DNA of 64,000 bases from Chitinimonas sp036961565 (GCF_036961565.1 NZ_JBAMDD010000008.1:170126-234125), one strand, 5' to 3'. Positions 17,518 through 26,722 are shown, numbered from the stretch's first letter. Numbers and translations are program-made. The notes: a model not told the origin generated them from the sequence alone.

Positions 17518-18072
17518 CTGATGGAAATGCGCACAGTCGCAAGGCAGGTAATAACGCGCCAATGCCGCCACCGGTGCATGCAATATCAAACCCAGCAGAT
17601 GCTCTATGGTGCCGCCATGGCAAACCACAATCACATGCTGGTCGGGGCGCGCCAGCAGCTGTTGCTGCAAGTGCGCGAACCATCCCGCCACTCGCACCCG
17701 GTGCTGGGCCACGCTTTCCTCCCCCATCAGACTGCGCTCAGGGTCAAGCAGACCGTCCTCCTGCAGTTGCCGCGACAGGTGCCCCGTCAGCTGCGGCAGG
17801 GCATCAAAGCTACGCTCCGCCAGGCTGGCCTCATACCGTATCGGCACCTGCAGTCGCTCTGCCACGCAGGTGGCCGTCTCACTCGCGCGGCGTATCGGGC
17901 TGGCATACAACAGGCACTCCCCGCCCAGCCCAGCCAGCGCCTCGGCCAGAGCCCTGGCGGCGCCCCAGCCCGATACCGTCAGGCCATTCTCTGCATCAGC
18001 CAGCAAAGGTAAATGCCCTTCTCGCACAGCCGACATCGGCTCTGCATGTCTTGCTAACACCAGCACTAGCAC
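17437..18072 (-). CDS. Histidine phosphatase family protein
   Basis: The 211-residue protein belongs to the phosphoglycerate mutase-like histidine phosphatases. The phosphoacceptor motif LARHAEP is at residues 6-12, an SPIRRASETA element follows, and the second catalytic histidine sits in VVCHGGTIEH. Members hydrolyse phosphate esters or protein phosphates; the substrate here is unknown. The likely start is the GTG at 18072; nearby GTG codons (18066) would also fit. The 3' end overlaps the last 81 bp of the helicase gene on the other strand, so the two transcripts are antisense to each other there. Confidence 0.85.
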   Translation of the reverse strand: MLVLVLARHAEPMSAVREGHLPLLADAENGLTVSGWGAARALAEALAGLGGECLLYASPIRRASETATCVAERLQVPIRYEASLAERSFDALPQLTGHLSRQLQEDGLLDPERSLMGEESVAQHRVRVAGWFAHLQQQLLARPDQHVIVVCHGGTIEHLLGLILHAPVAALARYYLPCDCAHFHQLSTAMLGGELAFTLDGLNRPHLHLGG

Positions 18073-18087
18073 ACCTCATATCAGTTA

Positions 18088-18389
18088 GAGCCTGTTCAAA
18101 GTCTTTTCGCCGCGCGCCGGCCCGCTGGGCTGAGCTGGAAAATGGCCAGGCACAAGGCGTGGTGCGCAGGCAATAACAAGTTATTGCCAAGCGCCGCAAC
18201 GCAGTGAATGGCCGTTTTCCAGTTCAGCCCTTCGGGCTCCCGTACGGGTTCGAAGCCTTGCCGGCGAATGGCGGCGTTGCAAGCCGCTGACGGTACCGGT
18301 ACCGGAACCCGTACCGCTGCGCGGCTTGCGCCTTGCCCTTCATCCAGCAAGGTTGCGAACGACGCGGCGAAAAGACTTTGAACAGGCTC
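18088..18389. mobile_element. 302-bp MITE with 27-bp perfect terminal inverted repeats and TTA target duplication
   Basis: The ends GAGCCTGTTCAAAGTC... (18088-18114) and its exact complement (18363-18389) match over 27 bp. TTA flanks both sides (18085-18087 and 18390-18392). Inside there is no transposase ORF, but further inverted repeats are present: GGGCTGAGCTGGAAAATGGCC against GGCCGTTTTCCAGTTCAGCCC, the palindrome CAATAACAAGTTATTG, and a GTAC-rich block. A 3-bp TTA/TNA duplication is typical for insertions by some IS5-group transposases, so mobilisation by an IS5-type element elsewhere is inferred. It lies between the phosphatase promoter side and the end of a methyltransferase gene. Confidence 0.85.
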
Positions 18390-18566
18390 TTAGATGATTT
18401 TGATCAATCATCACTTGATTACCGCCACCAGAAGCGGAACGCGCTGGCGATAGGCGCCCACCATCGGGCACCATCACCAGCGCAACAACGGCCTGGGAGA
18501 GCCCACCCTTCCTTACCTAGCAGTTAGGCCGAATCAAGCTCACACAACAGCGCCATAGGGCTTGGG

Positions 18567-19529
18567 TTAACGTCCTTTCACGGCAGACACCAGATACATC
18601 ACTGCAGCACCACCATACCAATAGCGCCCCGTCTCCAGCAGCGCGCGCAACCGCGCATGGCGCGTATCAACATCGGCTGCATACGCCTGTACGAAATCAG
18701 CGTCCTCCCGGCTTAGCACGGTAGCCCAACGCGCCACATGGCTATTCCATAGCGCCACCCGCTCCGGCAACATGCTCTCGCACAGTTCCGCCAGGTCGGC
18801 TTGCGCCTCCTTGCCGCCATAGGGTGCCAGCACCGGCGAGGCCTTGTCCGAGAGATAACTCTGAACCTCGGCAAAACCCGCCTGCCGGAACAGGCTAGCC
18901 AGGCCATCCCCCAGAGAAGAGTAGCCTTCGCCCACCAGCCGCTTGCCCGTCTCGCACAGCAGGCGGTAGCGATATGCCGCCAAGCGCTCTGCCGGCGTCA
19001 TGCCGGCCTCCAGTGCACTGGCCATGCCGGCATTGGCCAGATTGCTCGGTTCGGCGCAGATCACCCTGCCGCCCGGCTTGGCTACCCGGTGCATCTCCCG
19101 CAACGCGGCCAAGGGGTCAGGCAGATGTATCAACACCGTCTGGCAAGTCACCAGGTCAAAGCTATTGTCGGCATAAGGCAGGCAAGCCGCATCACCCTGG
19201 CTGAACACCAGGCTAGCCCCTTGTTCAGCAAATTGGCGCTGCAGTGCCAGGTTGCCCTGCGACCATTTGATATCGCTATCCAGGCCCGTAATCTGCGGCT
19301 GCTCCGCCAAGTAGGGCAGCAGCAAACGGCTCCAGTGGCATTGCCCACAGCCCACATCCAATACGCTGCGGTAGTGCTGCAACTGCCAGCGCTTGGCAAT
19401 CAGCTGCAGAAAGTCCGCGTTCCACCAGAAATCCCGATAGGCCCTAAAGTATTCCTCTGAGTGGCCAAGGGCGTGGTGGGCATGGGTAGATACAGCAGCC
19501 GGCGTGGCCGGCGTCAAAGATGAAGTCAT
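18567..19529 (-). CDS. Class I SAM-dependent methyltransferase
   Basis: The 320-residue protein contains methyltransferase motif I (VLDVGCGQCHW), an acidic motif after it (GLDSDIKW), then SFDLVTCQTVLIHLPDP and the KPGGRVICAEPS loop, as in Methyltransf_11/25 enzymes. It transfers a methyl group from S-adenosylmethionine; the acceptor is unknown. The C-terminal 120 residues are helical and may form a substrate lid. The ATG at 19529 has CAGGA five bases upstream; the longer ORF start at 19724 has no support. A single-gene unit. Confidence 0.85.
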   Translation of the reverse strand: MTSSLTPATPAAVSTHAHHALGHSEEYFRAYRDFWWNADFLQLIAKRWQLQHYRSVLDVGCGQCHWSRLLLPYLAEQPQITGLDSDIKWSQGNLALQRQFAEQGASLVFSQGDAACLPYADNSFDLVTCQTVLIHLPDPLAALREMHRVAKPGGRVICAEPSNLANAGMASALEAGMTPAERLAAYRYRLLCETGKRLVGEGYSSLGDGLASLFRQAGFAEVQSYLSDKASPVLAPYGGKEAQADLAELCESMLPERVALWNSHVARWATVLSREDADFVQAYAADVDTRHARLRALLETGRYWYGGAAVMYLVSAVKGR

Positions 19530-19836
19530 ATTCCTGTCCTGTAGAGACGCAACAACACCGCCCTTGCACAGCAAGGGCATGTAAAAAACCGCTATCTCAA
19601 AACAGGCATTAATTACATCGGCAGACTCATCCAAGTAAGCTCTCAGGCCCACCATACTAACAGCCGAGCGACAACATGGCTTGCAGCGGGCCTCAGCCCG
19701 CACCCTGGTGTATGCCACCAGCAACCTAGGCGGCTTAGCGCCTGTGCATCGCCCAACGACATACCGCGCATTGAGGTTTCTGGATGCATCCCGCAGCAGC
19801 TATGCTGAATCCAGCCCCCACCCTCCAGGAACCCCC

Positions 19837-20202
19837 TTGGAACATCTCAACAGCCTGAAAACCGCGATTGCCCTCGCCCTGCTGGGCGCCGCCGCCGTGC
19901 TGCTCTACAAGCTGATTACCGGCATAGACGCCCTCTGGAGCGACCCGGCATCGCACGCCATCATCGGCTACTTTGCCTCGCTCAGTCCTGCCGACAACAC
20001 CGTCCACAGCCCCAACGGTAACATCGTCCTGTCCAAGTCCATTGTGGTGTTTCTGGGTGGCGCGCTGTCAGTCTTTATCCTCGGCGTACTGGCTGGCGTC
20101 ATCAACAGTCTGGTGCGGGGCGCCATTGCCCTGCTGGGGGCCGATCTCGAAGGCCGGTTTCAGCAGTTGCTGCAAGCCATCAATGCTCAACGCACCAAGT
20201 GA
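19837..20202 (+). CDS. Small two-helix membrane protein of unknown function
   Basis: The 121-residue product has two strong hydrophobic helices (about residues 8-25 and 68-90) and a short charged C-terminal amphipathic end. The function is unknown. There is no ATG in the frame close to the first helix. The TTG at 19837, preceded by AGGA at an 8-nt distance, gives the best start. The open frame extends upstream but reads as non-protein-like sequence. Confidence 0.6.
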   Translation: MEHLNSLKTAIALALLGAAAVLLYKLITGIDALWSDPASHAIIGYFASLSPADNTVHSPNGNIVLSKSIVVFLGGALSVFILGVLAGVINSLVRGAIALLGADLEGRFQQLLQAINAQRTK

Positions 20203-20343
20203 GACGGGCGCGGACGGATACGGCCTGCAATTATCGCGGCCCTGTTACATTCCGTATCAAGGGTAAACAAACCGCAGACCTGCTTGTCCCGCGCCGATGC
20301 CGGGCACTATCTTGGCCTCACTTCCCACCAAGAGCTTGCCGCC

Positions 20344-21279
20344 ATGCGCCCCCCATTGCTTGCCTACTTCCTGATGCTGCTCGCCCTGCTGGTATGCAGC
20401 CCACTGCATGCCGCAGTCCAGAAGCTGGAAACCAGTTGGTACGACCCTGTCCGCCAACGCAGTATCCCGCTCAAAGCCTATCTGCCGGAGGGTAAGGCGC
20501 CCGCGCCCACCATCCTGTTCTCCCATGGGCTGGGTGGCTCGCGCGATGCGGCGGTCGAATGGGTCAGTTATTGGGCCGAGCACGGCTTCACCGTGTTGGT
20601 GCTGCAACACCCAGGTAGCGACGCCTCGGTTTGGCAAGACAAGCCCGCCAAAGACCGCCGGGCCAATCTCCGGCATGCCGCCACCGCCCACCAGTTACTG
20701 GAACGTTTGCGTGATGTCAGCTTTGTCATCGACTACCTGGTCGAACATCGGCAGGATGCCATAGCCAGCCGGGTAGACCTGCTACGGCTGGGGGCCAGCG
20801 GCCATTCCTTCGGCGCCGTTACAACGCAAGGATTGGCAGGCGAACGCTATCCCATGGTGGGCCTACGCTTTGCCGATCCACGCCCGCTCGCCTTCCTGGC
20901 CTTCAGCCCGTCCTTGCGTAACGACAGGGAAAAACGCCACAGCCAGATGAAACGCCCCATGTTGCTGATTACCGGCACCGACGACCAGGATCCGCTGCAC
21001 GCCGAACGTACCCCAGCCGATAGAGCCGCGCTGCTTGACCACCTCCCACCAGGCGACAAATACCGGCTGGTGCTGGATGGCGCCGACCATGCCTTTCTCG
21101 GTGGCCAGCAAAGGGGCAAGGTCAATGGCGATGCCACAGCCCAGCGCAAGCTGGTACAGGAGGCCAGCCTGCAATTCTGGCGTGCCTACCTGCTGAACGA
21201 CACACAGGCCCAGCAATGGCTCAAGCAAGCCACGCCCGGTACGACCCGGCAACTCAATGCCAGCTGGGCCTCACGCTGA
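20344..21279 (+). CDS. Exported alpha/beta hydrolase (dienelactone hydrolase/chlorophyllase-like)
   Basis: The 311-residue protein has an N-terminal signal sequence (LAYFLMLLALLVCSPLHA). Its alpha/beta hydrolase core has the oxyanion region FSHGLGGSRDAA, the nucleophile elbow GHSFGA, an acidic residue after LLITGTDDQDP, and the catalytic His in DGADHAFL. It resembles predicted dienelactone hydrolases and platelet-activating-factor acetylhydrolase-like enzymes. Substrate unknown, probably an ester or lipid in the periplasm. ATG at 20344 is chosen because the signal peptide begins there. Confidence 0.82.
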   Translation: MRPPLLAYFLMLLALLVCSPLHAAVQKLETSWYDPVRQRSIPLKAYLPEGKAPAPTILFSHGLGGSRDAAVEWVSYWAEHGFTVLVLQHPGSDASVWQDKPAKDRRANLRHAATAHQLLERLRDVSFVIDYLVEHRQDAIASRVDLLRLGASGHSFGAVTTQGLAGERYPMVGLRFADPRPLAFLAFSPSLRNDREKRHSQMKRPMLLITGTDDQDPLHAERTPADRAALLDHLPPGDKYRLVLDGADHAFLGGQQRGKVNGDATAQRKLVQEASLQFWRAYLLNDTQAQQWLKQATPGTTRQLNASWASR

Positions 21280-21387
21280 TGCAATGCAGCCCCCAGCACA
21301 AGCACCAGGCGCTTGAACTCGCCGCTACCGTGGGTTATACCTTGCTCCCGGCCAGGCACTGGCAACGACACCGCAACAGGAAAGCGC

Positions 21388-22047
21388 ATGAGCAACCGCA
21401 GCCTGAACCTCGACGACACCCTGTACCAATACCTGCTGGACCATAGCCTACGCGAACACCCGGCCCAGCTCGGGCTGCGGGAAGCCACCCGCAGCCACCA
21501 GGCAGCGGGCATGCAGATATCGCCAGAGCAAGGCCAGTTCATGGCCCTGCTGGTCAAGCTACTGGGGGTACAGCGCGCCATCGAGATAGGCGTCTTCACC
21601 GGTTACAGCGCCCTCAGTGTCGCGCTCGCACTACCCGACGATGGCTACCTGCTAGCCTGCGACATCAGCGACGACTACACCCGCATCGGCAAGCCATTCT
21701 GGCGCGATGCCGGCGTCAGCCACAAGATAGACCTGCAACTGGCGCCTGCGCTCGACACGCTGGACCAGCGCCTCAGTGCGGGCGAAGCCGGCCAGTACGA
21801 CTTTGCCTTTATCGATGCCGACAAGGTCAGCTACGACGCCTATTACGAGCGCTGCCTGCAACTGCTGCGCCCCGGCGGCCTCATCGCCATCGACAACGTG
21901 CTGTGGAGCGGCGCCGTCGCGCAGCCATCACAAGAACCCGACACCCAGGCACTGCAGGCGCTTAACCGCAAACTACACTCAGACACACGCATCGACCTCT
22001 CCATGCTGCCCCTGGGCGATGGCCTGACCCTGGCACGCAAACGCTAG
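21388..22047 (+). CDS. O-methyltransferase of the caffeoyl-CoA/catechol family
   Basis: The 219-residue protein matches the bacterial Methyltransf_3 family: the SAM-binding motif AIEIGVFTGYSAL, the DISDDYTRIGK strand, the divalent-metal motif FIDADK with a following Asn (IDNVLWSG), and a C-terminal LPLGDGLTLARK ending that is near-invariant in the family. It methylates hydroxyl groups of small phenolic-type compounds; the exact acceptor is unknown. The start at 21388 has AGGAAAG upstream. It lies 8 bp before a GNAT gene on the same strand, probably co-transcribed. Confidence 0.88.
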   Translation: MSNRSLNLDDTLYQYLLDHSLREHPAQLGLREATRSHQAAGMQISPEQGQFMALLVKLLGVQRAIEIGVFTGYSALSVALALPDDGYLLACDISDDYTRIGKPFWRDAGVSHKIDLQLAPALDTLDQRLSAGEAGQYDFAFIDADKVSYDAYYERCLQLLRPGGLIAIDNVLWSGAVAQPSQEPDTQALQALNRKLHSDTRIDLSMLPLGDGLTLARKR

Positions 22048-22055
22048 GCGCCCCC

Positions 22056-22553
22056 ATGCAGACCGCAGCTATCCGGGTGCGGCCCGCCACGCTGGCAGAC
22101 TGGCCCACCCTCAAGGCGCTACGTCTGGCCGCGCTGCTGGATGCCCCCAAAGCATTTGGCATCAGCCACGCCCAGGTCGCCAACGACAGTGACGAGCAAT
22201 GGCAAGCCCGCGCCAGCGCACAGGCTGGCCCCACCTTCTTCCTGGCTTATGACCATGCGCAAGCCATTGGCCTCGTCGGTGGCGTGGTGCACCCGCAAAG
22301 CCAGGCGTACAACCTGATCGCCATGTGGGTAGCCCCTGCAGCACGCGGTAGCACAGCGGCCAGCAGTCTGGTCCAGGCTGTCATCAACCATGCCGACCAG
22401 TTGGGTCACCGCAGGGTTGTGCTCTCCGTATCACCCACCAACGAGCGCGCCAGCCGGCTCTACCAACGCATGGGTTTCCGCTTTATCGAACAGATTGAAA
22501 CCCTGGCCAGCCACCCCGACGTCACGGTCCAAGTCATGGTCAGAGAGCGCTAG
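22056..22553 (+). CDS. GNAT family N-acetyltransferase
   Basis: The 165-residue protein has a typical GNAT arrangement: IRVRPATLADWPTLKALR at the N-terminus, a central MWVAPAARGSTAASSLV acetyl-CoA loop (the usual Q/RxxGxG is degenerate here), and the C-terminal RLYQRMGFRFIE motif. Acceptor unknown. It follows the O-methyltransferase gene by 8 bp. Its last bases overlap the convergent MFS gene by 4 bp. Confidence 0.82.
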   Translation: MQTAAIRVRPATLADWPTLKALRLAALLDAPKAFGISHAQVANDSDEQWQARASAQAGPTFFLAYDHAQAIGLVGGVVHPQSQAYNLIAMWVAPAARGSTAASSLVQAVINHADQLGHRRVVLSVSPTNERASRLYQRMGFRFIEQIETLASHPDVTVQVMVRER

Positions 22554-24025
22554 GCACCACTACCAGGCATGCTCGATGCGGTCTCGGCGACATCGGCCGT
22601 GGCAGGCAGCGGCCTCCTGCGACCCGCCCAGGCTATGGCTATCGCCAGGCAGATCAAGCCAGTCGCAACCGCGAACGTCATCTGCATACCGGCTGCTACC
22701 GCTACAGGGGAAGCCACCGTGATATCGGTCGCCCTTGCCCCGAAAGCAAAAACCGCCCCCATCAACGACGCGCCCGTAATCAAGCCCAGATTGCGCGACA
22801 GGCTAAGCATGCCCGAGATAACCCCCCGCTGGTCGGGCCTTGCATCCGCCGCCACCGCCGTATTGTTGGCAGTCTGGAACAAGGCATAGCTGGTCGTGAT
22901 AATCACCAGCGGTACGACATAGGCAACTACCCCCAAGGCCGGAGGCAGCAGCCACAGCATGCTACTGCCCGCTGCCATGCCCGCCAGACCCACCAGCGTC
23001 AGCGGCGGCGCGCCAAAGCGATCCACCAGGCGACCGGCAGGCACCCCGCCCAACGCCGCCGCCGCTGGCCCGGCCGACATGACCAGCCCGACCAACACTG
23101 CATCCAGCCCCAGCGTGCGGGCCAGATAGAATGGCCCGACTACCAAGGTCGCCATGATCACCGTGGCCACCAGGGCACTGATGGCCAAGCCTGTGCTCAG
23201 CACAGTGTCACGGAACATGCCCAGGCGTATCAACGGCGACGCAACCCAGGCTTCCAGCCACACGAAAAGGCCCCCCGCCACCAAGGCAAGCAGCAGCAGC
23301 CCGCCATTGAGCCAACCCAGCCCGCCCTGCCCTGCTGTCATGGCCAACGCATAGGCCGCCAGCGTCACCGCCAGCAGCAACATGCCTCCAAAGTCGAAGT
23401 CACGCAGATTGGCCTTGGGGGCCAAGCCATCACCCGGCAGGAAGCGATACGCCAACAGCCAGGCCAGTCCGCCCAAGGGCAGGTTGAACCAGAACATCGC
23501 CTGCCATCCCAGCTCGGCAATCAGCAAGCCACCGAGCGAAGGCCCGAGCGCCGTCCCAATAGCCGACATCGAACCCAAAAGCCCCATGGCACTACCGCGC
23601 CTATCTTTGGGTACCGCCTCGGCCACCAGGGCCAGGGCAAGCGCCATCATGATGGCCGCCCCCAAGCCTTGCACCACCCGCGCAGCAATCAGCACCCCAA
23701 GCGTAGGCGCAGCACCACAAAGGGCCGAGGCCGTGGTGAACAGGCCTATCCCAACCAGCAATAGCCGCCGACGACCGATAACATCGCCCAGCCATCCCAC
23801 ACTGACGATCAAGGTGGTAATGGCGATGAGATACGCCAGCACCACCCACTGCACCGCCTGGAATGAAGCCTGGTAGGCCTGTGCCAACGTCGGCAAGCCC
23901 ACGCTGGCAATGCTGGTGCCCAACGAAGACAGCAACATCGCCAACGCCAGGCTAACCAGCGCCCAGGCCGGCCGGCGCCCAGCCGCCTCTAAAGCATCCC
24001 CTGCTTTTACCCTTGGTTTCAACAT
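22550..24025 (-). CDS. MFS drug efflux transporter, DHA2 (14-helix) family
   Basis: The 491-residue protein has about 14 hydrophobic helices, the MFS motif A (GWLGDVIGRRRLLLVG), motif C-like GPSLGGLL and the QWVVLAYLI region after helix 1 that is typical of EmrB/QacA-type proton-driven exporters. It probably exports toxic organic compounds across the inner membrane. ATG at 24025 was chosen because CGGAGG lies 8-9 nt upstream. It is divergent from a LysR regulator gene, the standard arrangement for a regulator controlling an exporter. Confidence 0.9.
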   Translation of the reverse strand: MLKPRVKAGDALEAAGRRPAWALVSLALAMLLSSLGTSIASVGLPTLAQAYQASFQAVQWVVLAYLIAITTLIVSVGWLGDVIGRRRLLLVGIGLFTTASALCGAAPTLGVLIAARVVQGLGAAIMMALALALVAEAVPKDRRGSAMGLLGSMSAIGTALGPSLGGLLIAELGWQAMFWFNLPLGGLAWLLAYRFLPGDGLAPKANLRDFDFGGMLLLAVTLAAYALAMTAGQGGLGWLNGGLLLLALVAGGLFVWLEAWVASPLIRLGMFRDTVLSTGLAISALVATVIMATLVVGPFYLARTLGLDAVLVGLVMSAGPAAAALGGVPAGRLVDRFGAPPLTLVGLAGMAAGSSMLWLLPPALGVVAYVVPLVIITTSYALFQTANNTAVAADARPDQRGVISGMLSLSRNLGLITGASLMGAVFAFGARATDITVASPVAVAAGMQMTFAVATGLICLAIAIAWAGRRRPLPATADVAETASSMPGSGA

Positions 24026-24119
24026 GAAAGCCGCCTCCGATTGCCACTCGCCATACACCGCGATCACAAGCAGAGACTAGCCTCGCATCACTCATGGCGG
24101 AAGGCGCAGCATTTGCACT

Positions 24120-24133
24120 TTATTCATGCATAA
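24120..24133. promoter_or_regulatory. Candidate LysR box between MFS gene and its regulator
   Basis: TTATTCATGCATAA is an almost perfect palindrome with the T-N11-A character of LysR binding sites, located 39 bp before the lysR start in an AT-rich patch of the divergent intergenic region. Confidence 0.5.
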
Positions 24134-24171
24134 GACGCCACCTCACTCCTGTTCTGCGCTATCGTCAGACC

Positions 24172-25086
24172 ATGTCCACGCCCGATCTCAACCTGCTCGC
24201 CACGCTCGATGCCCTGCTGGCAGAAGGCAGCGTCGCCCGCGCAGCCCGCCGCCTGCGGCTCAGCCCCTCGGCCATGAGCCGTGCCTTGGCACGACTGCGC
24301 GAAACCATCGGTGACCCCTTGCTGGTTCGCGCCGGGCGTGGCCTGGTACCGACACCAAGGGCGATCGAACTGCGCGAGCGCGTCAGCCAGCTGGTGCAGG
24401 ATGCGCAAGCCGTGTTGCGGCCGGTTGAGCAACCCGATCTCAGACAGTTGGTACGCACCTTCACCCTGCGCTCGCGCGACGGGTTCGCCGAGAATTTCGG
24501 CCCAGCACTCATGGCCCGCATCGCCGACGAGGCGCCCGGCGTACGCCTGTGCTTCATGCAGAAAACAAATAAGGACAATGCGCCACTGCGCGACGGCAGC
24601 GTCGATCTCGAGACAGGGGTGATAGGCGAGGCCACCGGGCCGGAACTGAAAGTCCAGACCCTGTTCCGTGATCGCTTCATCGGAGTTGTTCGCAAGGGGC
24701 ACCCGCTAAGCCAAACCGATGCGACTGCCGCCCTTTATGCTGCTGGCAGGCACATCGCCATCTCGCGGCAAGGGCACGACAAAGGCCCTATCGATGCCGC
24801 GCTGGCATCACTGGGGCTGGAACGCCAGGTCGCAACCATAGTCAGCGGATTCTCCGCCGCCTTGGCGCTGGCACGTCATGCCGACCTGATCGCCAGCGTG
24901 CCCGAACGCCATACCGGCAATCTGCGCGAAGGCATGCACAGCTTCGCGCTACCCATTGCCCTGCCTGAACTCACTGTCTCGCTGATCTGGCACCCCAGGC
25001 TACAGGCCGACCCCGCCCACCGCTGGTTGCGCGAATGCGTAAAGGCCGTATGCGCGGCCGAGCTCGGCAGCACCAGCATAGGCTGA
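24172..25086 (+). CDS. LysR family regulator, divergent from the MFS exporter
   Basis: The 304-residue protein starts with the LysR winged HTH (LNLLATLDALLAEGSVARAA followed by LSPSAMSRALARLR) and ends with a periplasmic-binding-type effector domain. The HTH resembles the NodD/SyrM-like subgroup that begins DLNLL. It probably controls the divergent exporter gene in response to an exporter substrate. ATG at 24172 is chosen because the DLNLLATL start follows at once; the longer frame lacks support. Confidence 0.9.
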   Translation: MSTPDLNLLATLDALLAEGSVARAARRLRLSPSAMSRALARLRETIGDPLLVRAGRGLVPTPRAIELRERVSQLVQDAQAVLRPVEQPDLRQLVRTFTLRSRDGFAENFGPALMARIADEAPGVRLCFMQKTNKDNAPLRDGSVDLETGVIGEATGPELKVQTLFRDRFIGVVRKGHPLSQTDATAALYAAGRHIAISRQGHDKGPIDAALASLGLERQVATIVSGFSAALALARHADLIASVPERHTGNLREGMHSFALPIALPELTVSLIWHPRLQADPAHRWLRECVKAVCAAELGSTSIG

Positions 25087-25103
25087 TACCGCCCGGGACA
25101 AGG

Positions 25104-25535
25104 TCACGACGGCTCGCCCGCCAGCAAGATGGCACGCACCTGCTCATAGACCTTGAGCCGGGCATAATCGGCCTCGGTAGGCTGGCTGATACGGCGCAGA
25201 TCCATATTGTCCGCCACATCGGCCAGCTTTACCCGCCGCGCAATGGGGTTAGCCGCCGCTCTATGCGCCGCCGCAATCCGCGACTCCCCCTCGGTTTTGG
25301 TCAAGGCCAGCACCGCGTCCAGCACAGCTTGTGGAAAGCCCGCCGAGGCCAGCTCCTCCAGTGTGACCGCCGTATCCTCAACCACATCATGCAGCACAGC
25401 CGCCATGCGCTCCTCCGCCGTCGTCACCGCCAGCATCAGACGCAAGGGGTGCAGTATATAAGGCTGCCCCGCCTTATCGACCTGGCCCTGGTGTGCCGTC
25501 GCCGCAATGGCAATCGCCCGCTCAAGGGTAGACAT
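25104..25535 (-). CDS. Small HD-domain phosphohydrolase (SpoT/MESH1-like)
   Basis: The 143-residue protein matches the hydrolase half of RelA/SpoT enzymes. It has the ATAHQGQVDKAGQPYILHPLR opening with a metal-binding His, LHDVVEDT carrying the HD pair, and the C-terminal KLADVADNMD motif. Stand-alone proteins of this kind are often annotated as GTP pyrophosphokinase but lack the synthetase domain. Hydrolysis of ppGpp or NADPH is known for some; the substrate here is not shown. AGGAAGGATTGAT precedes the ATG at 25535. Confidence 0.85.
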   Translation of the reverse strand: MSTLERAIAIAATAHQGQVDKAGQPYILHPLRLMLAVTTAEERMAAVLHDVVEDTAVTLEELASAGFPQAVLDAVLALTKTEGESRIAAAHRAAANPIARRVKLADVADNMDLRRISQPTEADYARLKVYEQVRAILLAGEPS

Positions 25536-25728
25536 ATCAATCCTTCCTGCACGCAAGTGCACGGTCACGCCGCCAAGACACAGCCCACCACCTCTTGAGT
25601 TTAATCGCACCACCGGCAATCACAATGCCAGTGCCGACACCGCCGCCAGCCGGACACCCGCACCATGCGCTATACCTCAGTTTGGCGCCCCTGGTCGGTG
25701 CCCATACACTCAAGGAGTCGAGGAAATC

Positions 25729-26448
25729 ATGAAGATCACCCCCTGCCTGCTGGCAGCCGCCATCTTGGCCAGCACCAGCGCATCTGCAGAAGAAACCCAC
25801 TGGAGCTACCACGGCAAGCACGGCCCCAAGCATTGGGGCGGCCTTTGCAACAGCGGTCTTGAACAATCGCCCGTCAATATCGATACCACCCGCGTAGAGC
25901 ACGCCCTACTACCTGATATCGAATTCAACTACCACGACAGCAGCACGCAAGTCGTCAACAATGGCCACACCGTCCAGCTCAACTACGATAGTGGCAGCAG
26001 CATACGGCTGGGCCAGGACGAATATCGCCTATTGCAATTCCACTTCCACACCCCTGCCGAAGAAACCGTCAACGGCCAGCGCTACGACCTGGTTGCCCAC
26101 CTTGTGCACAAGAACGACGCAGGTCAGCTGGCAGTCGTTGCCGTCCTGCTCAATACCGGCAAGGAAAATGCCTTCCTCAAGCAGTTCTGGCACAAGATTC
26201 CACCGCCCAAAGAGACCATCACAGACGGCAGCCGCATCAATATCGCCAAGCTGCTGCCCGCCATTACCCGCTATTACACCTTGCCAGGGTCATTGACCAC
26301 GCCAGCCTGTAGCGAAGGCGTGCGCTGGCTGATATTAAAGGTGCCAGGCAGCCTGTCACGGCAGCAACTGGCTGACTTTAAAAAACATTACAAGATGAAT
26401 GCCAGGCCCGTTCAAGCCCTGAACCAGCGCACCATCCAGGTCGGCTGG
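25729..26448 (+). CDS. cah: Periplasmic alpha-type carbonic anhydrase
   Basis: The 239-residue protein is an alpha carbonic anhydrase interconverting CO2 and bicarbonate. It has a signal peptide (residues 1-20), zinc ligands His105, His107 and His124 (FHFHTPAEE and AHLVHKND), the EQSPVNI segment, and Cys40 with the Cys of TTPACSEGVRW positioned for the usual disulfide. Active-site Thr is in the SLTTPAC motif. Length is normal for bacterial periplasmic enzymes. GAGGAAATC precedes the ATG at 25729. The gene appears monocistronic. The TAA occupies 26449-26451 directly after the final Trp codon. Confidence 0.95.
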
Positions 26449-26518
26449 TAAGCCCACTCCGGCGGGCAGCCTGCCTGCATGCCCGCCCTCCTCAACACGA
26501 ACAACAAACGGACACAAA

Positions 26519-26558
26519 CGTACTTTCCATTGACATTTCGTACTGTTTTGCGTACAAT
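26519..26558 (+). promoter_or_regulatory. Near-consensus sigma70 promoter with CGTAC operator motifs
   Basis: TTGACA (26530-26535), 17-nt spacer, TACAAT (26553-26558). CGTAC occurs at 26519, 26539 and 26551, inside and next to the core promoter. The shared -10/operator string CGTACAAT also occurs in the promoter opposite the CI-like repressor at 9.56 kb. This promoter should be very strong unless repressed. Confidence 0.75.
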
Positions 26559-26694
26559 CTGTTCATCGATGTCACCATGGCATCGTGCAGCAAGCCCCTC
26601 GTAGCCGCAGCACCGTAGTCTGGTGTGCCACCTCAAGCGGCAGGCGTACCGACACAAAGGCGGGTGGGGAAGGTGGGTGTGCTTACGCGTTTCG

Positions 26695-26722
26695 ATTGTA
26701 CGTTTTATTAAACATAGTTTAA
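26695..26722 (-). promoter_or_regulatory. Facing promoter candidate with CGTACAAT
   Basis: On the minus strand TTAAAC (26722-26717), 16 nt, TACAAT (26700-26695), again with CG just before the -10 (CGTACAAT). TTAAACATAGTTTAA nearby is a palindrome. A transcript from here would run towards the plus-strand promoter and antisense to the carbonic anhydrase end. Confidence 0.5.
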
